Below, piece after piece: positions 1 through 9,173 of a DNA stretch of 23,821 bases. The position numbers and the translations under genes were made by a program. The notes beneath the pieces are model-generated. The model did not search any database and was not told where the DNA came from. It was given only the letters and a program-made list of their open reading frames with translations. The DNA is from Martensiomyces pterosporus (taxonomy: Eukaryota; Kickxellomycota; Kickxellomycetes; Kickxellales; Kickxellaceae), in the NCBI GenBank assembly GCA_025201845.1, contig MU604040.1:4840-28660 (forward strand). The letters run 5' to 3'. Every line of letters begins with the position of its first letter. Position 1 is the stretch's first letter.

Positions 1-499
1 CCATGCACACGGAAACTCGGGCTGAACGGCTGCAGTCTTCCATCGCTGCCATGCTCCAGCACGCGTAGCTCGGAGTACTGGTCCCTCTCATCCATCACAT
101 AGATGCTGTCTGCCTCAGCCTCAATGGACAGGTCGTACGTGTTGTCCGGGAACAGCCACCGCTGGCGTGGTTTCAGGGCACCACACGCGAGGTAGGCAAG
201 CCCGGTTTCTGGGTCAACAACGATATCCTCACATCCATGCAGCTCGCCTACACGCAGACACGTTGTACTTTTTAGTGCGTGATATCTTGTCAGTCTGGCC
301 AACACCACTCAGTAGCAGATGTTTCAGCCTTACCTTGTCCAATCTGGCGACACGAGGTGGTGTTGGCGCTATTATATGATGCACCGATACCATAGGTCTT
401 GCAAGTGGTCTGGACATGGGAGTATGTGTATGAGGCCGCAACCGCCACCACCACCACAGCTATCCAGGATCTGAGTTTGTTTAACCCAACAGCAGCCAT
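1..499 (-). CDS. Paraoxonase/arylesterase-like protein, N-terminal part (gene runs off the left edge)
   Basis: Two exons are visible, 334-499 and <1-247, with an 86-nt GT-AG intron (248-333; donor GTAAGG, acceptor TGTAG, branch-like CTGAC). Joining them keeps one frame, giving 137 codons before the window ends. Residues 11-29 are a hydrophobic segment, probably a signal anchor, as in serum paraoxonases, which keep theirs. The second exon carries C-E-D-I at residues 61-64. In the paraoxonase family the equivalent Glu-Asp pair binds calcium at the start of the beta-propeller. It is followed by DPETGLAYLACG and then IYVMD, matching the first propeller strands. Family members are calcium-dependent lactonases or arylesterases of the secretory pathway; the substrate cannot be told here. 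The catalytic His region and the rest of the propeller lie outside the window. The start at 499 is the first ATG downstream of a good TATA box. Family confidence is moderate because only the N-terminus is seen. Confidence 0.7.
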
Positions 500-705
500 A
501 CTATTGATAGAGCGAACTCTATATTCAATGTCGACTTAATATGCAAGCGTGCTTGCTCCAGCTACAGAACGATAAAAGGCGGTGACGAAAGAGGACCAAG
601 CGGTAATTCAACAAGGCAGAAGCCCTACGTTTGCAAGTCGCGCGAGAAGGGGCACAGTAGGCAGAGCAGGACGCATGGCAACGAATTCACGGGCATACCT
701 GCCCA

Positions 706-712
706 TTTTATA
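706..712 (-). promoter_or_regulatory. TATA box for the paraoxonase-like gene
   Basis: On the minus strand the sequence reads GGGCTATAAAATGGGC. It lies about 210 bp upstream of the ATG at 499. Between the expected start of transcription (near 675-680) and that ATG there is no other ATG on the minus strand, which fits a short leader of about 170-180 nt. Confidence 0.55.
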
Positions 713-1385
713 GCCCATTTGACCCTCCTTCGTTCAAAGGAGGCAAGGCGACAAACACACAGCCGAAGGAGCTTCAAGTGTCCGAGATCCGGCCACGCTG
801 ACGCTACACTATTTCAACGATCCTCTCTGTGCTGCTGAGGATTTTTCATCCGCTTTCTTTATTTGGACGAGCATGGGGGTGCTGCAAACACCAGATGCAC
901 AGAATATTACCTGTCTGTAGGCGAAAGCACACAAGCATCGGACTTTCTTCCTCTTGGTGATCGCACTGGCCCACATGAACAAGCTGATCACACAGCCAAC
1001 GCCCTCCGCCGCTGCGTCTGTTCACACTGCTGCAGAATGCACACAGATGCACGTACACGAGCGCTAATTGCTTTTTGTACATGGACAGCATCCAAGAATT
1101 GGACATGAACAAAAGGAGTTTGCGCGTACTCAGAAACCCAATTATCTTCACCAGCATCAATTACGCCGCCCTGCTATTAGTGCGGGCTCTGGCTGCCAAG
1201 GATCAGGGCAGCCAGAGCATCTGAATGATCCAGCATTTTTGCACCATATCCTCTAGCGATGCGCCATGCACATGAAAGCGTACCGGTATAGCCAGGGGAA
1301 TATCTGGGGAGGGGGACTGCTACGTACTCTTCTCGTAGAGCGCCCTTCTCCTTTGTCCCCCCTAAAATCACCCACTGCACTGCCA
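713..1385. other. Divergent intergenic region, no supported gene
   Basis: This stretch separates the minus-strand paraoxonase-like gene from the plus-strand Maf gene and should hold both promoters. Several open frames of 60-104 codons exist on both strands, but none has a family signature. The minus-strand frames at 809-991 and 846-1160 have short hydrophobic runs but no convincing start or splice pattern. No tRNA-like A and B boxes were seen. No clear TATA box for Maf was found. Confidence 0.4.
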
Positions 1386-2042
1386 ATGGCCAGCCTCTCC
1401 ATCCCGATTCTGAGCAAACTCAGTGAGTCCCATCGGGTGATTCTCGCCTCCGGGTCGCCACGGCGCAAGGAGCTGTTCGACCGTCTCGACCTCACCTACG
1501 AAGTGATTCCGTCCAACTTTGCCGAGGACCTCGACAAGAGCCAGTTCGCCACCGCTGGGGACTACGTCCTAGAAAACTCTGTGCTCAAAGCCCAAGACGT
1601 CTACATGCGACTCAAGGGCGATTCGCCCAAGCCCCTGCTCATCATCGGGTCAGACACAGTAGTGGTCAGCTCTGAGGGCAAGATACTCGAGAAGCCCGCC
1701 TCTGCAGAGGACGCCATAGCAACCCTAAAGTCGCTGAGCAGCAAAACCAACACGGTATTCACTGGCGTGTGCCTCGTTGTCGATGTGCCGGGCGAGAGCG
1801 AGCCCAGGATCGAGAAGGCCATAGAATCCACAGAGGTGGTTTTTGGCACTCTGGACGATGCGCTCGTGGAGGCGTACGTGGCAACCGGCGAGCCCATGGA
1901 TAAGGCGGGGTCGTATGCGTACCAGTCCCTGGCCTGCTTCTTCGTCAAGGAAATCAGGGGCGACTTTTACAACGTTGTAGGGTTTCCATGTGCGCGCTTC
2001 TACCAGATGCTCCTTGGGCTGCACCGCCAAGGAGCTTTCTAG
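1386..2042 (+). CDS. Maf-family nucleotide pyrophosphatase (ASMTL/YhdE-like)
   Basis: This intronless gene encodes 218 aa, close to the usual 190-220 aa for single-domain Maf proteins. The family hydrolyses non-canonical or modified nucleoside triphosphates (dTTP/UTP or m7GTP types) to monophosphates and pyrophosphate, acting as a house-cleaning enzyme in the cytosol. Visible signatures are the N-terminal loop ASGSPRRKELF (residues 21-31) with the paired arginines, the acidic motif GSDTVVV (88-94) with the catalytic Asp at 90, the Lys in ILEKP (100-104), T-V-F-T-G-V in the central strand, and DKAGSYAYQ near the C-terminus. The open frame continues upstream to an ATG at 1266, adding 40 residues. 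I chose 1386 because the family N-terminus aligns there. The gene converges on cct2 with 156 bp between stop codons. I cannot assign the precise substrate subtype. Confidence 0.92.
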   Translation: MASLSIPILSKLSESHRVILASGSPRRKELFDRLDLTYEVIPSNFAEDLDKSQFATAGDYVLENSVLKAQDVYMRLKGDSPKPLLIIGSDTVVVSSEGKILEKPASAEDAIATLKSLSSKTNTVFTGVCLVVDVPGESEPRIEKAIESTEVVFGTLDDALVEAYVATGEPMDKAGSYAYQSLACFFVKEIRGDFYNVVGFPCARFYQMLLGLHRQGAF

Positions 2043-2198
2043 CAGCACTTCCTGCTCATTAGGGTCTTCTGCGTTGTTCCTAGAAAACAAGAACAAGAAA
2101 ATGAAAGTGCTAGAATATTATGAAGGGCTAGACCTGAAACCTGAGCGAAGAGTCGACTGCTGCTGGAGCGTAACCACGCATTCCCACCTTTTTTTTTT

Positions 2199-3776
2199 TT
2201 AGTTTCTCCTCTGCCTGGGTGCGCAGCGGATAATATCATCGACACGCAGGATCATCTCGGCAGCCTCCGAGGCGCTCAGAAGCACCTGGCGCTTGAGCTT
2301 GAAGCTCTCTGTGACCTTACCGACGACATCAATAACGCCGCCCTCAAAGAGGTCCAAGCCCGATGTGGACTTGCCATCATAATGGGCAGCGCGGAGCTTC
2401 GCCACAAGGTCAGCGCTATCAAGACCCGCATTATCCGCCAAGATAGTAGGCATCTGGCGGAGGGCACGGGCAAATGCCTCCATAGCAATCGACTTCTTGC
2501 CAGGAACAAGCTTGGCGGCCTCATCGACGGCCTTGCTCATAAGCATCTCAGAGCAGCCGCCGCCATATACAATGCGGGGCTCGGCCACGGTCTGGCTCAG
2601 CACAGCCAGCGCATCATGGATGGACCTCTCAGCCTCATCGAGCATCTGTCCAGTGCCTCCACGGAGCACAATAGTGCACGCCTGGCCAGCGGACACACCG
2701 CCAAACTTGACCATTCTGTCCTCGCCAATAATGATCTCCTCAACGGTCTCGCACGATCCCAGCTTGATAAGCTCAGGGGAGTCAAACGCCGACGCAATCT
2801 CGCCACCGGTGACAAGGGCGAGTCTCTCGACGCCGTCGAAATCGGCATGCTCGATGGCCATGATTCCAGCATCCGCAAACAGCTGCTCGGGCCAGTTGTA
2901 AATCAGCTGGCGGTTAACAAAGACGTTAATTCCCAAAGCCGCGATCTTCTGCACCTTGGCCTTCATCTTCTCGCGCTCTGCCCTCTCCAGCTCAGCCAGC
3001 TGGGCGGTATCTGAGACCTTAACGCGTGCGCCAAACACCTTGACCTTATCCGTGTCCATCGGGGTGTTAGCGACGAGGATCTTTGCGCCGCTGATCTTCT
3101 TCGGCTGGTTGACGCCAATCTTCTTGTTCAAAATGAACCCGTCCGACAAGTACGAGTCCGACACCTTGCCTCCCGCCTTCTTGATGATCTGGATGCGGTC
3201 CAGGTTGGTGCTTCCCTTCAGCCTCAGCACGGCATCGACACAGATTTCCGCAAACTTGACCTTATCCGCCGCCAGCACCTTGGAGCTCAGAGTCGTGCGC
3301 GCAATGCTCAGCAGGTCCTCGCGCCACAGAGCCTCGTCGTCCTTATGCGACACAGCCGACTTCTCCAGTGCGCTGCGAGCACTAGCCGTGGCAAGCCTAA
3401 ACCCATCAATAATCGTCTGCGGGTGGATCCTCTGGTCAAGCAGCTGCTCCGCCTGCCTGAGAATCTCAGCAGCAAGCACGCAGACAGAGGTAGTGCCGTC
3501 ACCAACCTCGTCGTCTTGAACCTTTGAGATGTTTACGAGAACCTTGGCCGCCGCGTTATCCAGGGGAATCGATTTGAGGATAGTGGCTCCGTCGTTGGTG
3601 ACAACAAGGCCGTCGTCGCCGCGTGCGCTTGCGGACTGGAGGATCTTGTCCATGCCCTTGGGTCCAAGCGTGCTCTTCACCAAATCGCCAACTGCGATGG
3701 CTCCGATGATGTTGCTGAGACGCGCATTTTCGGCCCGCTCTTGAGTAGCACCCTCGTTGAAAATCTGTGCAGACAT
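2199..3776 (-). CDS. cct2: T-complex protein 1 subunit beta (CCT2), cytosolic chaperonin
   Basis: This is a complete, intronless 525-aa protein, the normal length for CCT-beta. It is one of eight paralogous subunits of the TRiC/CCT double ring, which folds actin, tubulin and other cytosolic clients using ATP. Group II chaperonin signatures are present: [10 protein letters not shown] (37-46), NDGATILK (61-68), and the nucleotide-binding GDGTTS (92-97) with the catalytic Asp at 93. The apical domain follows, then VYGGGCSEM in the second equatorial segment. The C-terminus is RCAPRQRRN. The start ATG at 3776 opens with [20 protein letters not shown], matching the CCT-beta N-terminus, and no other minus-strand ATG occurs for about 185 nt upstream. 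A run of 12 T (2190-2200 region) sits just past the stop. The stop codon is TAA. Confidence 0.97.
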   Translation of the reverse strand: MSAQIFNEGATQERAENARLSNIIGAIAVGDLVKSTLGPKGMDKILQSASARGDDGLVVTNDGATILKSIPLDNAAAKVLVNISKVQDDEVGDGTTSVCVLAAEILRQAEQLLDQRIHPQTIIDGFRLATASARSALEKSAVSHKDDEALWREDLLSIARTTLSSKVLAADKVKFAEICVDAVLRLKGSTNLDRIQIIKKAGGKVSDSYLSDGFILNKKIGVNQPKKISGAKILVANTPMDTDKVKVFGARVKVSDTAQLAELERAEREKMKAKVQKIAALGINVFVNRQLIYNWPEQLFADAGIMAIEHADFDGVERLALVTGGEIASAFDSPELIKLGSCETVEEIIIGEDRMVKFGGVSAGQACTIVLRGGTGQMLDEAERSIHDALAVLSQTVAEPRIVYGGGCSEMLMSKAVDEAAKLVPGKKSIAMEAFARALRQMPTILADNAGLDSADLVAKLRAAHYDGKSTSGLDLFEGGVIDVVGKVTESFKLKRQVLLSASEAAEMILRVDDIIRCAPRQRRN

Positions 3777-4318
3777 TCTTTTCCTTCTATTTCAAATCTG
3801 CGGATATATCCAGAGCGCAAGGTAAGTCTGGCGGGAAATGTAGAGGGCAAACGAAGAAAAAAAGAGCTGAAAAGCAAAAGAGCTTGAGTGCGAAATTGCG
3901 CTGCCTTTTGCTATGCCGCTTGGTCCTCTCGTTCGAAACACAATATAGAAAACAAAAGAACCATCCGCAAAAAAAGTAAGCACAGCCCACCGAGCCGCGG
4001 CTAAGCAACACGAGCCGATTGACTGCACTGGCTCTCCTGCGAAAGGCCAGTGCCTACAAGCACAGCACACATATGGAGGATGTGATATTTGAATGTATTG
4101 GATGCGATAATAACAACGGCGGCAACAAAAAAGAAGAGGAAGATATGTGGGCGAGTGCATATGCAGGCGAGCAAGTGAGTGAATGGATACAAAACAAAAG
4201 AATACTAATGAAGAATAAATGACAAAGAAAACGATGGTGGTGGTGGTAAGCATACTTGGGAAAAGAACGTGCTGACTAGAGGCAATATCGCTGCCCAGCT
4301 TTTGTGGTAGCACTGTGC
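3777..4318. other. Intergenic: cct2 promoter and 3' flank of the Bem1-like gene
   Basis: Both flanking genes are on the minus strand, so this region should hold the end of the Bem1-like transcript and the cct2 promoter. Minus-strand TATA-like candidates are GGATATATCC at about 3802-3811 and CTATATTG at about 3941-3948; the second is at a more plausible distance from the ATG. The minus-strand open frame at 3792-4313 has no ATG start and no family signature. No RNA gene was recognised. Confidence 0.45.
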
Positions 4319-6589
4319 CTACCGGACAATGGTGAGCACAGGCTTGTTGTTGGTGACTTGCAGGGCAGTTGCCCAGTCCTCATCCGCACTCAGCGGCGCA
4401 GACTCGCCCGAGGGCGCAAAGTACATGATCTGAGAGATCTCGTCCTGCGGCGTGGCAAAGAACTCGCTCTCGAGCTTCTCGGCAATGCGCGACTTGAGCT
4501 CATTGACAGACGCTGTCGATGGCAAGCGAAGAGCAACCATGTCAGCGCCCAGCTTCAGCTTGGCCTTGATCATAGAGATGCTGCCCGCAAGTGCCAGTGT
4601 GCTAGACTTGTGCACAATGCGTGGTGGTGGCCTGACCGGCTCCAGCGCCAGGGCCTTGTTGCCGCTAGTCAAGAGCTCTCCACTCTCTACCCCCTCGATG
4701 GTCTTTGGCATGGACATGGCGCTGTTGCCGTTAGCATCCACAGACAACGGCTCCTCAACCATGGTCCTCGACGACGACGTAGACACGGGTGTGGACGATG
4801 TGTCCACGCCACTGTCTGTAGATGGCGTCGAGGCATGCTGCGTCGGGTATGTGGGCGGCAATGTTGTGTGCAGCATTGTCGACAGCGAGCGATACAGCGG
4901 CTGCTGATGCTGCTGGGTGAGAGCGTGCTGGTGGTGGTGGTGGTGGAAGCCAACGCTGGATCCAAACAGGCTCTGGAAAACAGGGCTGACAACGACGTTT
5001 TGCGGCAAAGCCAGCACATTCTGGATATACTCGTCGATGTCGCTGCGCCTCCGCTCAGCGATGCTGTCGTTCAGGTACCCCATGTTTGAGCTATGCGTAA
5101 GGAAGCGGGAGGATTTCAGCGACGCAGTCTCTTCGGGGAAGCTGTCGCTGAGCTGAATCTGGAAGTGGATAAAGTCATCATAGCCGCGGTACAAATTACG
5201 CTCGTCGCCAGACTTGAACTTTAGCGACACCAGGAAGAGGTACGCGCCATCCTTGCAGATAAACGAGGGCACACCGACCGATAACAGCTCTGCCGGGTGG
5301 AACGGCGGGAAGTTATCGCTGGACAGATGCTGCAGTGAGCTGATGGAAGCCTGGCGGCCCTTGTGGAATGGCCGGAACGAACTGCGCTCGGCGATGGAGC
5401 TTGTTGACGATGATGCTGTGCGTGCGCGGTTGCGGGGCTTCATCTTTGAAGTAGCGCTCTGGCCAGACACCAAGCTGCCAAGACCAGACACCGGCGTCGG
5501 CGCCCTGTCCTCGAAGGTGCTGCTAGCAGGCGAGCTGTTGCTGCCGCTGTTGCGGTTGGCGCCGCTGTTGGCATTTCCTGCAGTAGCGGTGGTCGTAGCA
5601 TCGCTGTTCGCCGACACAGAACTGTGGGTAGAGCGCGAGGCAAGCGATTTTTTCTTCCACTCAGCCACGCTGGGCAAACGCACGTGATAGCGGCTAAGAT
5701 ATGCTTGCAGATCATCGACTGGGCCGCCGGTGACATGATCACGCAGACGTATGTACGACACAGGCACGAGGCCCGGCGCAGCAGCCCTCATGGCGGGCTT
5801 CACGACAAACCAGTCAGCTGTGCTTTGTGCAACGACAAGAACAGGCTCGTCAGCGCGAACAGTGGTCTCGTCGCTATTCTCGGCCTCAAAGTCGTAAAGC
5901 ACTGTGCCGTACAGCTGCATGGCAGAAGGCTGAGGCGTGGATGGGAAGCCAAGCCCTTGCTGGCTGAGCTTGCGCTGGTGGTGGAAACTGGGAGCGCGCG
6001 AACGTAGAGACATTCCACTCATAGACTCCACCAGCGTAAGGCCGCCTTCGCTTGGCCGCCGCTGGTTAATGTGCCCATTAGAGTCCATGCGAGGTGAGGA
6101 CTGGGCAAGGACAACGTTTGAGGCGCTGCGCGAGATGCCCAGCGAGGCGCGGACAGGGCTGCTGAGGCTACCTGATTGCTGCTGCTCCGATGATGCTGAC
6201 GACGACGATGCTGACGACGACGATGACGATGACGTGCCAATGTTTGCTGTGGATGTGGCCGTGGGTGTGGCCGTGGTAGGGGCGGCTGCTACTTGAGAGG
6301 CCGAGACGGACGACGATGAGCGCTGGATCCTACGTATGCGCTCTTGGCGGCTCTCCATGATTTCAAAGTGTGAGACTGGTACAAGGCCGCGCTTGCCGGT
6401 CAGCGGATTGCAGGCGTCGTACCACCGGGGGTCATCTTCGTGGTCAACAACATGGAAGAACTCGCCTTTGTCAAAGGAGAGTTCTTTGTTTGTGCGCGCG
6501 CTGTAGCTGCACACAGAGCGAATGATGCGCTTGGGAGCCGAGAGCTTGGTGCCGTCTGGTGTGCTGTTGTCTGGGGCCATCGTCGGCAT
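4319..6589 (-). CDS. Bem1/Scd2-like polarity scaffold (SH3-SH3-PX-PB1)
   Basis: This intronless gene encodes 756 aa. Domains in order: SH3-1 at about 21-78 (SYSARTNKELSFDKGEFF, then GLVPVSHFE), a long Ser/Ala-rich linker, SH3-2 at about 225-283 (LYGTVLYDFEAENSDE, then APGLVPVSYIRL), PX at about 435-543 (YRGYDDFIHFQIQL), a His/Gln-rich linker, and a C-terminal PB1 at about 668-755 (IKAKLKLGADMVALRL). This order is that of Bem1 (budding yeast) and Scd2 (fission yeast). Those proteins bring Cdc42, its exchange factor Cdc24/Scd1 (through PB1) and PAK kinases together at sites of polarised growth; the PX domain binds membrane phosphoinositides. The reading frame stays open upstream to 6682, but no ATG lies there. 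The first in-frame ATG is 6589, directly after a CA repeat. A second ATG at 6580 is possible. Linkers are low-complexity and probably disordered. Confidence 0.93.
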   Translation of the reverse strand: MPTMAPDNSTPDGTKLSAPKRIIRSVCSYSARTNKELSFDKGEFFHVVDHEDDPRWYDACNPLTGKRGLVPVSHFEIMESRQERIRRIQRSSSSVSASQVAAAPTTATPTATSTANIGTSSSSSSSASSSSASSEQQQSGSLSSPVRASLGISRSASNVVLAQSSPRMDSNGHINQRRPSEGGLTLVESMSGMSLRSRAPSFHHQRKLSQQGLGFPSTPQPSAMQLYGTVLYDFEAENSDETTVRADEPVLVVAQSTADWFVVKPAMRAAAPGLVPVSYIRLRDHVTGGPVDDLQAYLSRYHVRLPSVAEWKKKSLASRSTHSSVSANSDATTTATAGNANSGANRNSGSNSSPASSTFEDRAPTPVSGLGSLVSGQSATSKMKPRNRARTASSSTSSIAERSSFRPFHKGRQASISSLQHLSSDNFPPFHPAELLSVGVPSFICKDGAYLFLVSLKFKSGDERNLYRGYDDFIHFQIQLSDSFPEETASLKSSRFLTHSSNMGYLNDSIAERRRSDIDEYIQNVLALPQNVVVSPVFQSLFGSSVGFHHHHHQHALTQQHQQPLYRSLSTMLHTTLPPTYPTQHASTPSTDSGVDTSSTPVSTSSSRTMVEEPLSVDANGNSAMSMPKTIEGVESGELLTSGNKALALEPVRPPPRIVHKSSTLALAGSISMIKAKLKLGADMVALRLPSTASVNELKSRIAEKLESEFFATPQDEISQIMYFAPSGESAPLSADEDWATALQVTNNKPVLTIVR

Positions 6590-6592
6590 ATT

Positions 6593-6606
6593 TGTGTGTG
6601 TGTGTG
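6593..6606. repeat. TG/CA microsatellite just upstream of the Bem1-like start codon
   Basis: Seven TG units on the plus strand (CA on the sense strand) begin 4 bp from the ATG. They are followed to about 6650 by related imperfect units (CATACGCACACTCA type). Length changes here would fall in the leader, not in the protein. Confidence 0.8.
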
Positions 6607-7083
6607 CGTATGAATGTGAGTGTGCGTATGAGTATGAGTGTGCGGAGTGAGTGAGGGAAAAAAGGAAAGAAGGGTGTTCCAAGCCGCGGTCTGCTTGTCT
6701 CTGGTGCAGCTGCTGCTGTTGATGTTTTTGTTTGCTGCTGCGCCTTTTGCTGCCGCCTTCAAAGTTGGGTTCGCGTTTCTGGTGGTCCTTTGTGGATATA
6801 AAGAGGCCAAACCGCGGGGGAGGATGGTCCGTTCCTAACAGAGTTGCAAAGTCTGCTTGTCTGGGCCTGCTTAGCAGGATGCACGATGAAAGAGGGAAAG
6901 GCAGGGGTATGCTCTTTGCGCAGGGTGTGGTGTGGACGAGAAAGAGGCTTATCCTGAACCTCCTCTTTCTTGGAGGCGATTTCCGCGTACCAAATAAACC
7001 AAGCAGCGCCCGTATGTGGAGGCGTGGTAATTGAAAAGCAAGCAGCGGGGCGTTTCGATGTTTCGGGACTCGCCGTCTCTTGT

Positions 7084-7101
7084 CTGCTGCTGCTGCTGCT
7101 G
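7084..7101. repeat. CTG/CAG trinucleotide run in the Bem1-like leader
   Basis: Six perfect CTG units on the plus strand read as CAG on the sense strand of the proposed Bem1-like leader. Confidence 0.75.
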
Positions 7102-7335
7102 CAATGCAAGGATAGAAATTTCGTGCTGCTGTGGCGTCTGTTCAGCGAGGACTCCTTATCTAATAATACGCAATAAGCGAGATAAAACAAATAACAATGA
7201 TAATAGAGAGGAAGTCAGCAAGCTAGGCGGAAATAATACAAGCACGTCTGATGGAATCAGGAACAAAAGTGAAGGAATGCAGGCAAAGAGCAAAAAAGAA
7301 GAAAAAAAAAAAGCGAAAGAGGTGCACAGAAAAAA

Positions 7336-7347
7336 CTATAGGCACAT
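7336..7347 (-). promoter_or_regulatory. Three-codon uORF (Met-Cys-Leu-stop) in the Bem1-like leader
   Basis: This is the only ATG on the minus strand between the expected transcription start and the Bem1-like start codon. It reads ATG TGC CTA TAG and ends about 745 nt before the main start, leaving ample room for reinitiation. Its use depends on transcription starting upstream of 7347. Confidence 0.35.
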
Positions 7348-7408
7348 CAAGGGAAAGCCAGGTGTTTCGTGCTATGCCTGTCCTCTGTGCCTCTGCATCG
7401 GCCATGAG

Positions 7409-7416
7409 CTTTTATA
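7409..7416 (-). promoter_or_regulatory. TATA box, probably for the Bem1-like gene
   Basis: The minus strand reads CCCTATAAAAGCTC, a textbook TATA element. It marks the upstream edge of the ATG-depleted stretch. Two minus-strand ATGs (7405 and 7398) lie so close to it that they should be outside the transcript. Confidence 0.5.
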
Positions 7417-7423
7417 GGGCTGA

Positions 7424-7430
7424 TATAAAA
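7424..7430 (+). promoter_or_regulatory. Plus-strand TATA-like element back to back with the previous one
   Basis: The plus strand reads GATATAAAACG, only 7 bp from the minus-strand TATA box and pointing the other way. Downstream on the plus strand I find no convincing ORF: the first ATG (7592) opens a 13-codon frame. If used, it would give a noncoding or short divergent transcript. Confidence 0.3.
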
Positions 7431-8744
7431 CGCCGCTTTCCACAGCACTACCACAGACCGAGAAAAGCCAGGAACACAGGACCCAGTCTGAGAGTAAAAA
7501 GAGGAAACCAGGGCCGTCTCCTAGTGCGAGTGTGCTTGCCTGTGCTCATTGCCTGGCCGAATAGCCTCGGCTAGAGCTGAATAGGCTCCACATGGGGAGG
7601 GGAGGGAGCCTGTTAGAGTGGGCTGACAATTAGCAGCACATACTCAGACAAGGAAAGCAGCAAGCCAGGGAGGGGAGCCTCCGGGTAGTTGGCTGCTGTT
7701 GCTGTGGTGGTAGTAGAGTGTAACACCTGCCTTCGAATGCCAAAGTACCTTGGCTGGCTACAAGAGTAGGACTAGCAATGCTCTGGCTGACTATGAAACG
7801 GGCTAGGCTGTCCAGGCTAGTGTGAGCGTGTGCTTGCGGCGAGTGCTCAGATACTGTGAGAGTGAGAGCCACAGGCGCGTGTTTGTTTGTGGAGTACAAG
7901 AGCCAAGCAGGCCAAAAAGAAAAGAGTCCAAAGTGAGCAGGGTGGCAAGAAAAAGGCTGGGGAAAGGGAGGGTCTTTGGAAGGCCAGCCTGGCATTCTGT
8001 TGGGAGAAAGGGCGCCAATAATCAGGGCACCCACTGTAAACCGCATCGCACTGACACAGCGCCTGCGAAAAAGACACCGCACCAACGCCAGTGCACATCG
8101 CTGGGCAGAATGGAGGCAAGTGGAGGCAGTAGCGAGGTGGCCATAGAGCAGAATCGGAATCGGAACTATCGCAACTCCAGCAAATGAGGGACTGCAATGT
8201 GGACGCTGATGTTCTGGCGATATGCAGCCCAGAAGGGATGATTAGCACGGGCTGTGCCTGGTGCATGCAGAAGAGAAGCATCAGCCAGCCATCAAGGAAA
8301 CCACACAAAACAGGTAGCAACCAGGCTGGCTGGCGAAATCGAAAGCGGGAGAGCTAGCCACTTTTGCCCAAGCTGAGAAGGCGGGACAGCCACCAAAGCT
8401 GGGGACGGCAATGCGCCAAGGAATTGACTCCATGTGTTGGTGGCTTAGTTGGTGGGTAACAATCACCTCGCAACAGCAACAACAATAGCACAATCGCAGG
8501 ACGCAGAGGGGCAGTCCAAAGCGAAGCGAGGGAAGGGAGGCTAGACAATACACAATACAACAGGAAGAGAGGCGCCATAAGCTCTATGTGCATGCGATGC
8601 GGAGAAAGATGCTGGGATGTGATGTATTCGACTCACTCGCGGTGCACTGGGGTGCAAAAACGCATGTCCAGCACGCTGGCTTATTGCTGGGTGATGGGTG
8701 ATGAGTGGTGGGCGGTGGGCACTGGAGCGAGTGTGACGGCATAC
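7431..8744. other. Gene-poor region, no supported gene
   Basis: The plus strand is purine-rich and has AGGGG (stress-response-element-like) copies, for example 7598-7602 and 7671-7675, each followed by GGAGCCT or GAGCCT. Open frames on both strands (such as 7630-8085 minus and 7822-8187 plus) lack family signatures. No tRNA, rRNA or snRNA core sequence was recognised. Confidence 0.4.
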
Positions 8745-8751
8745 TATAAAG
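8745..8751 (+). promoter_or_regulatory. TATA-like element upstream of a weak gene candidate
   Basis: The plus strand reads ATACTATAAAGGG. The next ATG is at 8791, 40 nt downstream, where a transcript with a very short leader would begin translation. Confidence 0.35.
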
Positions 8752-8790
8752 GGCGGCACAGACTAAACCCGTCACCCTCGCACACACCCT

Positions 8791-9173
8791 ATGGCTGTGC
8801 TTGCGGTTTGGTCCACACAGCTGGTAGGCAGCAGCAGTGGGCTTGAGGCACCTGCAGCTCAGGCTGGCGGTGATGAGTCGAAGCGCAGAAACTGCACCAC
8901 CCTCCACTTTGTTTGCAGACTGAGTTACAATGGAGCTTGAAGCCTCCAGACAAAACAGCCATACACTTTGCTGCTGCTGCTGACTGCTCTCTGCTGCTCA
9001 GCTGGGCTGTGCAACCAACAAACAAACAGCCATACCCTTCTGTATCGCCTTCCAATTCGGACCACCGCTCAATGGCTCATCCCACCGCCATCCTCAACCC
9101 CAGTGAGCGAGTGAGCGAGCAGCTGTTTGGGAAATGGACCGAGGCGCCAGTAATGAACGCCGCAAGGATGTAG
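8791..9173 (+). CDS. Weak candidate: two-exon small protein of unknown function
   Basis: A TATA-like element at 8745-8751 is followed by an ATG at 8791. Exon 1 would be 8791-8823 (11 codons, MAVLAVWSTQL). A 95-nt GT-AG intron (8824-8918, donor GTAGGC, acceptor TTTGCAG) joins in phase 0 to an open frame 8919-9173 that ends in TAG, for 95 aa in total. Without splicing the ATG opens a 49-codon frame instead. The predicted protein has no recognised domain; its C-terminal half contains LNPSERVSEQLFGKW. Codon third positions are less GC-rich than in the confident neighbours, and no clear branch point is visible. It may be only a chance arrangement in a gene-poor stretch. Confidence 0.2.

Larger units (their letters stand above)
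6590..7385 (-). promoter_or_regulatory. Probable long ATG-depleted 5' leader of the Bem1-like gene
   Basis: Between the Bem1-like ATG and a strong minus-strand TATA box at 7409-7416 there are about 800 nt. On the minus strand this stretch holds only one ATG (7347-7345); the 754 nt from 7344 to 6590 have none, while the plus strand of the same stretch has about 15. The minus strand is pyrimidine-rich, with CA and CAG repeats. This asymmetry is what selection against upstream starts in a transcribed leader would produce. The frame-open stretch at 6759-7190 therefore cannot start at an ATG and is not a gene. A spliced leader intron remains possible. Confidence 0.55.

Noticed and set aside
3925..3945. 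GTTCGAAAC resembling a tRNA B box
   Set aside because: No matching A box or acceptor stem at the right distance; no tRNA fold could be drawn.
3792..4313. 173-codon minus-strand frame between cct2 and the Bem1-like gene
   Set aside because: It lacks an ATG start and any domain, and occupies the cct2 promoter.
6590..6682. 31-residue N-terminal extension of the Bem1-like protein
   Set aside because: It would start at a TTG and is encoded by the CA-repeat leader; the first in-frame ATG is 6589.
6759..7190. 143-codon open frame on the minus strand upstream of the Bem1-like gene
   Set aside because: It has no ATG start; the whole stretch is free of sense-strand ATG and is better explained as a leader.
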